Positions 1-12,684 are shown, numbered from the stretch's first letter. The stretch is DNA of 47,710 nucleotides from CAYLUN01 sp964386865 (GCA_964386865.1 CAYLUN010000041.1:1-47710), one strand, 5' to 3'. Program-made: numbers and translations. The notes: generated from the sequence alone by a model not told the origin.

Positions 1-1672
1 CGCCGCTGACGACGCCGAAGCCGCCGCAGCCGCGGCTGGGGCCGACCTTGTAGTTGTCCATGCCCTCGCCTTCGTCGTGGTGATAGTTCTTGCGCTTGAG
101 CCAGGCGTTGATGATCGGGTAGGGGACGCTCTTGTTCCAGATGTCGACGCCGCTGGAGACGAGCGCCTGGCCGGCGGGCGCGGGCTTCATGATCACGGGG
201 CCGTAGATGCGGGCGGCCGTGCGGTCGTTCTCCCACAGGTAGTCGTCCATGCGCTCGGGCGCGTAGCGGCTGAAGCACGTCGTGGCGGCGGGGGCGGCGG
301 GGACGGACGCGCTGTTGAGGATCCAGTAGGAGCGGCTCTGCCGGGCGAGGGCGTAGGCCTTGAAGAGCAGCTCGTCGGGCGCGCCGTCGCCGTCGGCGTC
401 GTAGAGCTGGTGCGGTAGCACCGCGCCGTTGCGCACGTCGAAGACGCGCAGGTTCTCGGCGCTGAGCCCGAGCTTGGCCCAGCCGAGGGAGACCGTCTCC
501 GCGCTGCGGTAGACGCTGGCCGGGTTTGTGACGTCGACGGTCTTGCGGGCCGGGTTAGCGTCCGCGACCACGAGTTTCTTCAGCTCAACGGCGGCGCACA
601 GGAACGCGCCGACCGCGTAGACCTCGCAGTCTTCCGCGGTGTAGGAGGCGACCGGCCGGTCGCCGATGGGCTGCACCCAGCCGAGGCGGCCGGCGTCGTT
701 GATGTTCGCGCAGATGGCCTTCCACGACTTCTGGACGCAGGGCAGGTACTCCGCGCGGTCGAGCACGCCGTTGTTGATGCCCCACAGGAGCCCGAAAGTG
801 AAGAAGGAGGTGCCGCTCATCTCCTGCATGTTCGGGTCTTCGAGGTCGCGCAGGCTCGGGCGCCACGCGCCGTCCGCGTGCTGGGCTTGCTTGAGGGCGG
901 CGGCCATCTCCTTGTAGATGTTCAGGTAGAAGCCGCGCGTGGGCCAGTCGGCGGGCAAGTCGCGCAGGATGATGGGCAAGGAGCCGAACACCCAGCCGTT
1001 GCCGCGGCACCAGTAGACGTGCTTGCCGTTCTTGGTCTGCTTTTCGAAGTAGCGCGAGTCGCGGAAGAAGAGGTGGTCCTCCTTGCTGTAGAGGTAGTCG
1101 GCCGTGGCCTTGTACTCCTGATCCATGAAGGTCAGGTACTTGGTGTCGCCGGTGAAGCCGTACATCTTGACGAGCACGGTGGGGGACATGAAGAGCGCGT
1201 CGCACCAGCTCCAGCGCTTCTGGTTATCTTTGACGGTGAAGTCGAGCGCGCCGGTGTGCGGGTTGGCGAGGATGTGGTCGTACACCTTGCGGAGGGGCGC
1301 GGCGCAGGCCGGGTTGTTGTCGAACGCGGCGAGTTCGAGCCAGCTCTGGCCGATGCAGTGGTCGTCGGCGTGGTAGAGCCGGGCCAGGTGTCCCCAGCCG
1401 TTCGTCTGGCCGTGGGTTCTGACCTGGTCGAGGTAGGGGAGCGTCGGGTCGGAGAGGCCGAGCGCGGTGATGCCAGCGTAGAACGCGCCGTAGGTCCAGT
1501 CGAGCTGCTTGTGCCGCTTCGGGTTGGCGGTCATCCAGTCGGCGGCGAGCCGGGCATTGGCCGAGATGGCGTCTAGCGTCCAGGCGTCGGAGACCTTGCG
1601 GGCCTCCTGCGCGGAGGAGGCGGCCGTCAGCAGGGAGGCGGTCAGGAAGGCAAGCGTGCGTGTTGTGTTCAT
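1..1672 (-). CDS. GH105 unsaturated glycuronyl hydrolase with C-terminal DUF4861-like domain (3' partial)
   Basis: Reading the minus strand from the ATG at 1672 gives an uninterrupted frame of 557 codons that leaves the window at base 1, so the C-terminus is missing. GAGGAG sits 6 bases before the start. Residues 1-21 look like a signal peptide. Residues 25-370 match the GH105 (YteR/RhiN-like) alpha/alpha-barrel: WCDALFM holds the likely catalytic Asp158, and RGNGW is at 223-227. GH105 enzymes hydrate and cleave the unsaturated uronyl residue from oligosaccharides released by polysaccharide lyases, such as rhamnogalacturonan or ulvan fragments. From about residue 375 the pattern (VTNPASVYRSAETVSLGW, DADGDGAPDELLF) resembles DUF4861, which is often fused to GH105. 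The protein is probably periplasmic or secreted. It is divergent from a second GH105 gene. Substrate cannot be read from the sequence. Confidence is high for the family and moderate for the second domain. Confidence 0.87.
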   Translation of the reverse strand, partial: MNTTRTLAFLTASLLTAASSAQEARKVSDAWTLDAISANARLAADWMTANPKRHKQLDWTYGAFYAGITALGLSDPTLPYLDQVRTHGQTNGWGHLARLYHADDHCIGQSWLELAAFDNNPACAAPLRKVYDHILANPHTGALDFTVKDNQKRWSWCDALFMSPTVLVKMYGFTGDTKYLTFMDQEYKATADYLYSKEDHLFFRDSRYFEKQTKNGKHVYWCRGNGWVFGSLPIILRDLPADWPTRGFYLNIYKEMAAALKQAQHADGAWRPSLRDLEDPNMQEMSGTSFFTFGLLWGINNGVLDRAEYLPCVQKSWKAICANINDAGRLGWVQPIGDRPVASYTAEDCEVYAVGAFLCAAVELKKLVVADANPARKTVDVTNPASVYRSAETVSLGWAKLGLSAENLRVFDVRNGAVLPHQLYDADGDGAPDELLFKAYALARQSRSYWILNSASVPAAPAATTCFSRYAPERMDDYLWENDRTAARIYGPVIMKPAPAGQALVSSGVDIWNKSVPYPIINAWLKRKNYHHDEGEGMDNYKVGPSRGCGGFGVVSG

Positions 1673-1799
1673 GCGTTCTCCTCGCAAACCGCGCGACGCC
1701 TAGGAGGGCGCGCTGCTGCGGTTTGGTAACGGGTGAGTTTAGTTGCTTTTCGGTTTCTTTCAAGCGGAAACCGCGGCGAAAGGCGGACGCAAATCCGTC

Positions 1800-1828
1800 T
1801 TGCCTGCCCTGCGCCTTCGTGCTACAAG
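1800..1828 (+). promoter_or_regulatory. Candidate sigma70-type promoter for the second GH105 gene
   Basis: TTGCCT at 1800-1805 and TACAAG at 1823-1828 are separated by 17 bases, each matching 4 of 6 consensus positions. The predicted start near 1835 leaves a short leader that contains the GGAAGGAAGG ribosome site. It lies in the divergent 194-bp space between the two GH105 genes. Prediction by eye only. Confidence 0.33.
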
Positions 1829-1866
1829 TGAGCCCGTCTTGAATCAACCGGAAGGAAGGTGCTCGT

Positions 1867-3000
1867 ATGAGGTGCGCGTGGCTGGTCGGCTTGCTGGCGT
1901 TGTCAGGGTGCGTGAGCGCGGTGCGCGAGAACGGCGCCGGGTATTTCGGCGCGTGGCCCAAGGGCTCGTCGCCCGAGGAGGTGGGGCTGCGGATCGCGGA
2001 GCGCTTCCTGGCGCAGCCGCACAGCCAGTACGGGCGGGTGGGGAAAACCCCCAAGCAGATCACCTACCCCGACGTCTGCACCTGGTACGGCTCGCTGGCC
2101 TTCGCGAAAGAGACCGCGAACAAGGGGCTGGCGGAGCGGCTCGCGCAGCGCTTCGAGCCGCTGTTCGGCGCGGACGCGCGGCTGGTTCCGCCCGCCAACC
2201 ACGTGGACAACTCGGTGTTCGGCGCGGTGCCGCTGGAGCTTTATCTGCAAACCAAGGCGCCGCGCTACCTGGCGCTGGGCCAGGCGTTCGCCGACAAGCA
2301 GTGGTCCCCGCCCGTGGAGGCCAAGGACGACACCCCCGAGGCGCGCGAGTGGCTGGGCAAGGGGCTGACGTGGCAGACGCGCCTGTGGATCGACGACATG
2401 TTCATGATCACCATGGTGCAGGCGCAGGCCTTCCGGGCGACCGGCGACCGCGCGTACATCGACCGCGCGGCCAAGGAGATGGTGGTCTACCTCGACACGC
2501 TCCAGCGCCCCAACGGGCTCTTCTTTCACGCGCCGGACGTACCCTTCTTCTGGGGCCGCGGCAACGGCTGGATGGCGGCCGGCACAGCCGAGCTGCTGCG
2601 CTCGCTGCCGGCGGACAACCCGGACCGGCCGCGCATCCTGGACGGCTACCGCAAGATGATGGCGGCCCTTCTGAAGCACCAGTCGGCGGACGGGATGTGG
2701 CGGCAGCTGATCGACGACCCGGCCTCGTGGCCCGAGTCGTCCGGCACCGGCATGTTCGCCTTCGCGCTGATCACGGGCGTGAAGAACGGCTGGCTCGACG
2801 CCGCCGCCTACGGCCCAGCCGCCCACAAGGCGTGGCTGGCGCTGGTCACCTACCTCGACGCGAACGGCGACGTGCGCGAGGTGTGCGAGGGGACGAACAA
2901 GAAGGCCGACCACCAGTACTACCTGGACCGCAAGCGCGTGACCGGCGACCTGCACGGCCAGGCGCCCTTGGTCTGGTGCGCGACGGCGCTGCTGCGCTGA
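1867..3000 (+). CDS. GH105 unsaturated glycuronyl hydrolase, lipoprotein
   Basis: The 377-residue product starts at ATG 1867, 7 bases after a GGAAGGAAGG ribosome-binding site. LSGC at residues 12-15 is a lipobox, so the mature enzyme is predicted to be lipid-anchored on Cys15. The rest fits GH105: WIDDMFM carries the likely catalytic Asp176, RGNGW is at 231-235, and the length is close to the usual single-domain family size. It should remove the 4,5-unsaturated uronic acid from lyase-generated oligosaccharides at the cell envelope. It has no DUF4861 domain, unlike the divergent neighbour upstream. Together the two suggest complementary roles on pectin-like or ulvan-like material, but no polysaccharide lyase is in view. 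Family call is confident; substrate is unknown. Confidence 0.9.
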   Translation: MRCAWLVGLLALSGCVSAVRENGAGYFGAWPKGSSPEEVGLRIAERFLAQPHSQYGRVGKTPKQITYPDVCTWYGSLAFAKETANKGLAERLAQRFEPLFGADARLVPPANHVDNSVFGAVPLELYLQTKAPRYLALGQAFADKQWSPPVEAKDDTPEAREWLGKGLTWQTRLWIDDMFMITMVQAQAFRATGDRAYIDRAAKEMVVYLDTLQRPNGLFFHAPDVPFFWGRGNGWMAAGTAELLRSLPADNPDRPRILDGYRKMMAALLKHQSADGMWRQLIDDPASWPESSGTGMFAFALITGVKNGWLDAAAYGPAAHKAWLALVTYLDANGDVREVCEGTNKKADHQYYLDRKRVTGDLHGQAPLVWCATALLR

Positions 3001-3012
3001 AGGAAACCCGCT

Positions 3013-3047
3013 GGAGCGTCGGACGTTGAGCGTTCAGCGTTGAGCGC
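3013..3047. repeat. Degenerate heptanucleotide tandem array, five units, intergenic
   Basis: Thirty-five bases between the convergent stop codons of the GH105 (3000) and thioredoxin-like (3050) genes divide into five 7-bp units of the form TGAGCGT, with one or more substitutions in some units (for example TCAGCGT and CGGACGT). It is the same class of array as those within the RHS gene at the far end of the window. Confidence 0.7.
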
Positions 3048-3049
3048 GC

Positions 3050-3757
3050 CTACTTCTTCTTCGCCGCTTCCTCCGCCTTCATCTGGCGGCCGATGGCGAG
3101 CATCTTCTCGATTTTGGCTTCGGTCAGCTCATAGCCTTTGAGCCCCGTGAAGCCCTCCCAGACGACCGTGCGGTACTGCGGTTCGAGGACGATGACGTGC
3201 GGCCAGCCCCAGACGTCGAAGCCGGCCTCGTACTGGCCTTGCTCAGCGGCGCGGCGTCCTGCGGCTTGGCAGGGGGCGTCCTCCGCCGGGGCCGCGTCGG
3301 CCGGGGCCTCGGCCTGCGCGGCGGCCGCCAGTTGCTCGGGGATGCGGGCTTTGTCCAAGGCGAGGAAATACTCCTTCTTGGGGCCGGCGTAGGCCCTCAC
3401 CGTCTCTTCGGCTTCGCCGGTGATGCCGATCACGGCCAGTTCGCTGCCGTACTTCTTCTGCAGCGTGTTCATCAGGGGCGTCAGGCGCTTGCACGCGCCG
3501 CACCAGGTGCGCCAGAACTCGACCACGAGGAACTTGCCCTCCAGCTCGGGCTTGTCCGTGAGCCACTTCTGCACCTCCAGCGGGGGGGCGTCGGTGTAGA
3601 GCCGGCTGCTCGCCCAAATGTGCTTGCCGCCGGCCGCGACAGTCTGGTTGGTGACGGCGGTACACGGCGCGATGTCGTCCTGCTCCGCCCCGAACGCGGC
3701 TGGCGTGACGAGTGAGCAGGGGAGGGCGATCAGTAGGAGGGATAGGGTTCGATCCAT
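3050..3757 (-). CDS. Secreted thioredoxin-like protein with WCGAC redox site
   Basis: The ATG at 3757 is preferred over the upstream one at 3796, because it follows AAAGGAA and begins a clear signal peptide (MDRTLSLLLIALPCSL, cleavage near residue 24). This gives 235 residues. Residues 73-90 contain VVEFWRTWCGAC, a thioredoxin/TlpA-type redox centre with Cys86 and Cys89. The GWPHV segment near 185 supplies the cis-proline expected opposite the active site. Between them an Ala/Pro-rich stretch at about 144-174 replaces part of the fold, and this part may be a flexible loop. The protein probably reduces or isomerises disulfides outside the cytoplasm. It is convergent with the GH105 gene and shows no operon partner. 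The exact role is not determinable. Confidence 0.83.
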   Translation of the reverse strand: MDRTLSLLLIALPCSLVTPAAFGAEQDDIAPCTAVTNQTVAAGGKHIWASSRLYTDAPPLEVQKWLTDKPELEGKFLVVEFWRTWCGACKRLTPLMNTLQKKYGSELAVIGITGEAEETVRAYAGPKKEYFLALDKARIPEQLAAAAQAEAPADAAPAEDAPCQAAGRRAAEQGQYEAGFDVWGWPHVIVLEPQYRTVVWEGFTGLKGYELTEAKIEKMLAIGRQMKAEEAAKKK

Positions 3758-3858
3758 ATTTCGGATTCCTTTCGCAATGAAATCGTCTGTGGTCATCGTG
3801 TGTACAGTTTAGCGTCAGGAGGTGTCTGGCTGCAAGCGTGATCAGCCCATCAGAAAGA

Positions 3859-3887
3859 TTGGCAGGCGAGGCCGAACATGGTACTCT
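3859..3887 (+). promoter_or_regulatory. Candidate promoter of the aminotransferase-EIIA-purL operon
   Basis: TTGGCA at 3859-3864 and TACTCT at 3882-3887 are 17 bases apart. They lie 55 bases upstream of the chosen aminotransferase start at 3943. The -35 box matches 5 of 6 consensus positions; the -10 box is weak. Confidence 0.33.
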
Positions 3888-3942
3888 ATCGCGGCATGTT
3901 TCGCAGTCCCTGCCCTCAGCGCGGGAGCGGAGCGCGCCATCG

Positions 3943-4902
3943 ATGAAAACAATCGACCTGTCGAACTATCTTGAGGTGCTGTCCGCGCTTCGCAAGCCGT
4001 GGCAGCAGAGCTATTACGCCCTGTACTCCAGCGTGCTGGGCGGGGTCGTGGTGGATCCGCTCCTGATGCAGGTGCCGATCGACGACCACCTGGTCCACCG
4101 CGGCGACGGCGTGTTCGACACGTTCAAGTGCGTGGGCCGCGCGGCCTATAACCTGGAGGCCCATCTGGGGCGGCTCGTGCGCTCGGCCGGCTCCATCGGC
4201 CTGACGTGGCCCGGCGGCCTCGACGAGATCCGGGCGCTGACCGTGCAGACGCTGGCGGCGGCGGGCCGTGAGGCGTGCTTCGGCCGGATGGTGCTGGCTC
4301 GCGGGCCGGGCGGCTTCGGCGTCAGCCCGTACGAGTCGCCGGAGCCCGCGCTCTACATCGTCGTCTACGCGGCGGCGGAGCCGTTCATGCGTACGCACCC
4401 CGAGGGCGCCAGCGTGCGGCGCAGCACCGTGCCGGTCAAGGCCTACGCGACGGTCAAGCACTGCAACTACCTGCCGAACGTGCTGATGAAGCGCGAGGCC
4501 GTGGACTGGGGCGTGGACTTCACGGTCGGCTTCAGCGACAGCGGGTTTATGGCCGAGGGCGCGACCGAAAACGCCGGCATCGTCACGCGGGCGGGGGAGC
4601 TCCTTTTTCCGCGCTTGGACGCGGTTCTCACGGGAACCACGATGCTGCGCGTCATGCAGTTCGCCGAGTCGCTCGTGGCGTCCGGCGCGCTCGCGAAGGT
4701 GGCGTTCCGCGACATCGCCGAGGCGGACGTGAGAGGGGCGGCCGAGCTGCTGATCGTCGGGACGCCCGTCAACGTGGTGTCCGCTCGCACGTACGAGGGG
4801 CAGCCGGTCGGCGACGGCAAGCCGGGGCCTGTCGCGCGGGCGCTGAACCGGCTTCTGGAGCGCGACATCGCGGAAAACGAAGCGCTGCGGACGCGCTATT
4901 GA
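3943..4902 (+). CDS. Fold-type IV PLP aminotransferase / aminodeoxychorismate lyase family
   Basis: The frame is open from further upstream, but ATG 3943 starts the conserved protein (MKTIDLSNYLEVL, 319 residues). Family marks are a DGVFDTFKC segment near the N-terminus, the PLP lysine Lys172 in VKHCNYLPN, the cofactor-contacting EGATENAGIV segment, and a later TGTTMLRVM. These fit class IV aminotransferases, which include branched-chain aminotransferase (IlvE), D-amino acid aminotransferase and 4-amino-4-deoxychorismate lyase (PabC). The KxxNYLPNVL form resembles branched-chain-type enzymes, but substrate cannot be fixed by eye. It is the first gene of a tight cluster, with 12 bases to the EIIA gene, which itself overlaps purL. 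Confident for family, unresolved for reaction. Confidence 0.85.
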   Translation: MKTIDLSNYLEVLSALRKPWQQSYYALYSSVLGGVVVDPLLMQVPIDDHLVHRGDGVFDTFKCVGRAAYNLEAHLGRLVRSAGSIGLTWPGGLDEIRALTVQTLAAAGREACFGRMVLARGPGGFGVSPYESPEPALYIVVYAAAEPFMRTHPEGASVRRSTVPVKAYATVKHCNYLPNVLMKREAVDWGVDFTVGFSDSGFMAEGATENAGIVTRAGELLFPRLDAVLTGTTMLRVMQFAESLVASGALAKVAFRDIAEADVRGAAELLIVGTPVNVVSARTYEGQPVGDGKPGPVARALNRLLERDIAENEALRTRY

Positions 4903-4914
4903 GCTTGGAGTAGT

Positions 4915-5390
4915 ATGGCTGTTTTTGACGACATTATCCGAAGGAGTCTGGTCTGCCTGAACCTGTCCGAGCCGGAGGGCTATCAGGTCGTGACCACGCT
5001 GATCGAGCGCGCGGTGCGCGACGGACTGCTGCCGCCGGAGCACATGGACGAGGCGATCAAGGCCGTGCTGAAGCGCGAGCAGAGCGCGTCCACCGCGCTA
5101 CCGGACGGGATCGCCCTGCCGCACGGCCGGACGGACTGCGTGAAGGAGCTGGCCTGCATGATCGGCATCCATCCGGCTGGCGTCGAGTTCGGCGCGCCCG
5201 ACGGGCTGCCGACGCACATCTTCGTCCAGCTGCTGGTGCCCGCGACCGTCGGGTGCAACCACATCCATTTTCTGGCGAACCTCAGCCGCCGCCTGCTGGA
5301 GCAGTCGGTGCGCCACGCGCTGCTGGCGGCGACGTCGCGCGCGCAGGTGCTGGCGGCGATCCTTGGCCATTCCGACGAAGGGGCGATCCG

Positions 5391-5394
<4 letters not shown>
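4915..5394 (+). CDS. PTS EIIA domain protein (PtsN/fructose-mannitol type)
   Basis: The 159-residue protein follows TTGGAG and consists of one EIIA type-2 domain. The phosphorylatable histidine is His70 in ALPHGRTD, preceded by the typical EQSASTALPDGIA segment (family form: R..ss.t.l..G.A.PH). Such domains accept phosphate from HPr or NPr, and either pass it to a sugar transporter or, as in PtsN, act as regulators. No EIIB or EIIC is nearby, so a regulatory role is more likely here (inference). Its TGA overlaps the purL ATG as ATGA, which implies translational coupling with purine synthesis. The length and the lack of membrane segments fit a soluble cytoplasmic protein. Confidence 0.87.
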
Positions 5395-9272
<3,878 letters not shown>

Positions 9273-9310
9273 GCGCCTGGTCGCGACAAAGCCCTCGTAG
9301 CCGGCGCTGC

Positions 9311-12300
9311 TCACTTCAGCTTGCGGAACTCGTCTCGGAGCTGGTCCGGTATCGCGGTCTTGGCTTTATCGAGCGCTTGGATCTGGCGACGAGCGGCGTC
9401 GGTGTCGCCTTGCTTGATCAGGATGCGCAGAAGGGTGTGCTGGTAGTCGGGGCGACGGGGGTCAGCCTCGACGGCTTGCTTCGCCTCGCGGGCGGCCTCG
9501 CCGACGTTGCCCAAGTCGCAGAGGATGTTGGCCAGCGTGTCGCGGGCTGCTGACAAGTTGGCGTCGAGCGCGAGGGCTTGCCGCGCATAAGGCAGCGCCT
9601 CTTGCGGCCGCTTCAGAAGGCGGAGCGTTTCGGCGAGATCGTTGCATGCGCTCGTGGACGGCTCCCTCGCGAGGCTTCTTCGGAAAGCGTCTTCGGCCTC
9701 GGGGAGCCTGTCTTTCGCCAGGAGGACGGAGCCCAGCAGACAGTTGGCGAGGGCGTGGTCCGGCTCCAGCGCGAGCAGGCTTCGCGCGTCGGTTTCCATG
9801 AAGGCGGGGTTGTTGATGATCATGTCGGCCGCCAGCACGGCGTTCCAGACGTTCGGCTGCGCGGCGTTCAGCGACAGGGACTTGAGCAGCTCCAGCCGGC
9901 CCTCCTTGACGGTGGCCGGGCCCATTTTGATGAGCAAGATGCCGCGGATGGAGAGAATCAGGTACTGGTCTCGCGCCTTCAGCGCCTTCTGCATCTCCGG
10001 CAGGAGCGCCTGCTTGACGAGCAGGGCGTCGCCCTGCTTGACCATCACCTCCGCGAGCTGGCCCCAGTAACGAGGGTTCTCAGGCTGCTGCTTCGTGGCC
10101 GCCGTGAGCAGCGTGCGGGCATGGGGGAGATCCTTCTGCAAGAGGGCCAGATCGATGGTTGGGGTGAGCAAGGCGGCGGGGTCTGCGCCCGCCGCGACGG
10201 CCTGGCGCAGCCACGTGTCCGCCCGCTCGGCGTCGCGTGAGGCCAGTGCCAGGCGGCAGAGGCCCAGCAGCGCGTCCCCCTTGGTCTGCTCGTTCTCCAA
10301 AGAGGCCAGGTAGCCGGCTTCGGCCTTGGCCATGTCGCCCAGCTGCTCGTGGAGGTAGGCCTTCTGGAGGAGCGAGGAGGTGCCCGCCTGCTCGGCGAGG
10401 TCCAGCGCCTTTCTGACTTTGGCGGCGGCCACGACGGGCGTTCCGGCGGCCGTCCAAAGCTGGGCCTGCTGCTGGTAGAAGGCCGGATGCCGGACGGTGC
10501 CGTAGCGCTGGACGATGCCCGCGAGCCCGCGGGAAGCGCTGCGGCGATCCGAGAGCATGGACTTGATGCGCTTCTTGAGCGGGTCGTGAGACTCGGGGTG
10601 CAACAGCTTCGCGGTCGCCAGCGCGCAGGCATTGATCGCCGCGCTGACATTCTGGGGGTCGATTCTGAGCGCGTCCGAATAGGCTTGGTAAGCGGCTTCA
10701 GGTTCGTTCAGCTCCTCCAGCAGCACGCCCAGCTCGTTCGCGGCGACCCCCATTCGCAGGCGCAGCGACAGGCGCAGCGCGTCGTGGGGGCCGGGCCGGT
10801 CGTGCTCTCCGGATGACAGCAGGGGCGCGATCCGGTCCGCGAACTCCCGGTTCTCCTGGACGAGTCTCGCCGTGTCCGGTTTCTGCCCAAGACTAAGCCC
10901 GCTGAAAGCCAAGCCTTCGGGGATGGCGCTGTACCCGCAGGCGGTCCACAGGTCGGGCGTGGCCTCCACGAGGACTGAGGCGTAAGCGTTCGTGTCCATG
11001 CTCAGCCATTCGGTGACGAAGCGCAGCGGGTTGATGTCGAGCGCGTTCTGCAGGCGCATGCGGTTCTGCCCCTTGAACAGCGGGTCGGTGTCCAGCGCGT
11101 CGCACAGCCGCGCTTGCTCTCTCCGCATCTCCCTCGCGCGCAGGCTGATGATCAGAGGCGGCCTCTCGCTGGCGAGGGCCTGAAGGCGAAGGTGGTTGTC
11201 GAGCAGGCCGCTCGTGACCAGGCACGGACGCCCTTTGAGCGTCGCCAGCAGCTCGCGCGCGACGGCGTCTGCGAACGCGCCCGGGCTGGCTCGCACTTCG
11301 GGGATTGAGCGCAAGGGGAATACGAGGGCGGCGAGCAGGAGGGCGGCGATGAGAATTTTGGCGAACGCGCTGATCCGCCCGAACGGCTGGGGGCGTTTGG
11401 AGGCCTTTCCTTTACCTGGCTGCGCCTCCTGCTCTGGCTGCGGCCGGCTGCCGGGCACCAAAATGATGAGGCAAGCGGCGAAGGCGATGGCTGCGCCAAG
11501 GGCGAAAACCGCGCTGGCGAAGACCGGCAGGTGGTCGTAAGGCAAGAAGACAAAGTGGGGCGCGACCGGCAGCAACAGCAGCCCCGGAATCACGGCAACG
11601 GCCAGCAGCGACAGCGCGATCATCGTCTGGCGCCCCCGCTGGTGGAACAGGGCTTTTCGCCCGAACAGCACGATCACGGAAGCGAGGCCGATCTGGAGCA
11701 GCGGGAGCGCCCAACCCGACGGGGGGAAGAAGGCTCTGGCCTCCCGGTACAGGCAGTAGGGGGCGGCGCTCGCGAAAGCGCCTAACAGCTCAGCCCCGGA
11801 AAGCGCCGAACCCCCTTGCGAGTTCAGCCTGAAGGCGATGAGCATGACAGCTAACCCGCAGAGCCCGGCCAGGGCGAGCTGGCCCAGCGCCGCGAACCGC
11901 CGGTGCGAGGCGAGGCAGACCTGAAACAGAACGAACGCGTAGCACGGCAGGAGGAACAGGAACACGGGCGTTTCGAGGAGGCCGCAGGTGAAAAGTGCGA
12001 CGGAGGCCATCAGCCGGGGGGTGCGCCAGGCGGTGCGGGCGGTTGGAAACAGGCTGAGGGAGAGGAGCGCCAGCAACAGGTCGAAGGGGCCGCGGTCGAG
12101 GCGGGTTGAGGCAGACCACATGGGCGCCGAGAGCGCCAGGAAGAAGGCCGCCAGGAGTCCGCTCCAAGCGGCGAAACGGAGAAGGCGGGAGTCGCGGAAG
12201 CGGACGGCCGGCGCGGGCGGTGAATCGTCCGTCGCGGCGGACGAACGGCGGCGCCCGTTGCAGGTTCTCAGCTCCGCGTCGGCGAACTTGCTGGCCGAGA

Positions 12301-12622
12301 ACAAAACGAGTCGCGAGACCAGGTGGTAGGCGAGCATCGCGCACAGCGCGCCGCAGAGGGCCGAGAAGAGATTCAGGCGGACGGGTAACGAGAACAGCCC
12401 CGTCGAAGCGGCCAGCCTCGCAGCCCAGGCGAAGAGCGGATGGGACGCGCCCGAAGGCGGGGTCAAGCCGGCCGCCGCCGCGGTCAGCGTCGCGGATAGG
12501 CCGGGCGTGAAGCCATGCGAGAGGGTGAAGGCGTACAGGGCGCCCGCGACAAGGCCGGGTATGGGCAGGAGCGTGCGAAGCCGTCGGGCAAACGGGATGA
12601 TAGCGGGAGGTGCGAACAGCAT
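9311..12622 (-). CDS. Polytopic membrane protein with DUF2723-like N-terminus and C-terminal TPR repeats
   Basis: ATG 12622 is chosen because TTGGAGG lies 8 bases upstream, and because a longer reading would run through an intrinsic terminator at 12647-12684. The product is 1103 residues. The first ~470 residues hold about ten hydrophobic segments. They open with a pattern like DUF2723 proteins (SHGFTPGLSATLTAAAAGL, SHPLFAWAARLAA, LFSALCGALCAMLAYHLV), a family of GT-C-like membrane proteins. A basic cytosolic loop lies near 355-370. The C-terminal half is a chain of tetratricopeptide repeats (ALRIDPQNVSAAINACALA, ALALDANLSAARDTLANIL, AVEADPRRPDYQHTLLRIL). The acidic residue of the usual DUF2723 motif is not evident, so catalysis is uncertain. 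A role in glycan transfer or envelope assembly is inference. Confidence 0.72.
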   Translation of the reverse strand: MLFAPPAIIPFARRLRTLLPIPGLVAGALYAFTLSHGFTPGLSATLTAAAAGLTPPSGASHPLFAWAARLAASTGLFSLPVRLNLFSALCGALCAMLAYHLVSRLVLFSASKFADAELRTCNGRRRSSAATDDSPPAPAVRFRDSRLLRFAAWSGLLAAFFLALSAPMWSASTRLDRGPFDLLLALLSLSLFPTARTAWRTPRLMASVALFTCGLLETPVFLFLLPCYAFVLFQVCLASHRRFAALGQLALAGLCGLAVMLIAFRLNSQGGSALSGAELLGAFASAAPYCLYREARAFFPPSGWALPLLQIGLASVIVLFGRKALFHQRGRQTMIALSLLAVAVIPGLLLLPVAPHFVFLPYDHLPVFASAVFALGAAIAFAACLIILVPGSRPQPEQEAQPGKGKASKRPQPFGRISAFAKILIAALLLAALVFPLRSIPEVRASPGAFADAVARELLATLKGRPCLVTSGLLDNHLRLQALASERPPLIISLRAREMRREQARLCDALDTDPLFKGQNRMRLQNALDINPLRFVTEWLSMDTNAYASVLVEATPDLWTACGYSAIPEGLAFSGLSLGQKPDTARLVQENREFADRIAPLLSSGEHDRPGPHDALRLSLRLRMGVAANELGVLLEELNEPEAAYQAYSDALRIDPQNVSAAINACALATAKLLHPESHDPLKKRIKSMLSDRRSASRGLAGIVQRYGTVRHPAFYQQQAQLWTAAGTPVVAAAKVRKALDLAEQAGTSSLLQKAYLHEQLGDMAKAEAGYLASLENEQTKGDALLGLCRLALASRDAERADTWLRQAVAAGADPAALLTPTIDLALLQKDLPHARTLLTAATKQQPENPRYWGQLAEVMVKQGDALLVKQALLPEMQKALKARDQYLILSIRGILLIKMGPATVKEGRLELLKSLSLNAAQPNVWNAVLAADMIINNPAFMETDARSLLALEPDHALANCLLGSVLLAKDRLPEAEDAFRRSLAREPSTSACNDLAETLRLLKRPQEALPYARQALALDANLSAARDTLANILCDLGNVGEAAREAKQAVEADPRRPDYQHTLLRILIKQGDTDAARRQIQALDKAKTAIPDQLRDEFRKLK

Positions 12623-12646
12623 CGGGGCGGCCTCCAAGGGGGAGAC

Positions 12647-12684
12647 AAAAAAGGCCGGACGCACCCCTTCGGGTCCGTCCGGCC
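12647..12684 (-). terminator. Intrinsic terminator downstream of the PEP-CTERM gene
   Basis: Read on the minus strand, a hairpin with a 9-bp perfect stem (GGCCGGACG pairing CGTCCGGCC, at 12653-12684) is followed by six T residues (12647-12652). It lies 29 bases after the PEP-CTERM stop codon and just before the DUF2723-like start, so the two minus-strand genes are probably separate transcripts. Confidence 0.8.

Noticed and set aside
2..418. Plus-strand 113-codon frame at 77-418
   Set aside because: It is antisense to the confident GH105-DUF4861 frame and has only Val/Gly/Ala-rich sequence.
1224..2063. Minus-strand frame of 279 codons covering the divergent GH105 spacer
   Set aside because: The true GH105 frame starts at 1672 in another phase with a ribosome site and family motifs; this frame crosses the promoter region and has no homology.
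5253..5390. N-terminal extension of purL by 46 codons
   Set aside because: It would overlap most of the end of the EIIA gene and is Pro/Gly/Ala-rich. ATG 5391 in an ATGA overlap starts the conserved sequence.
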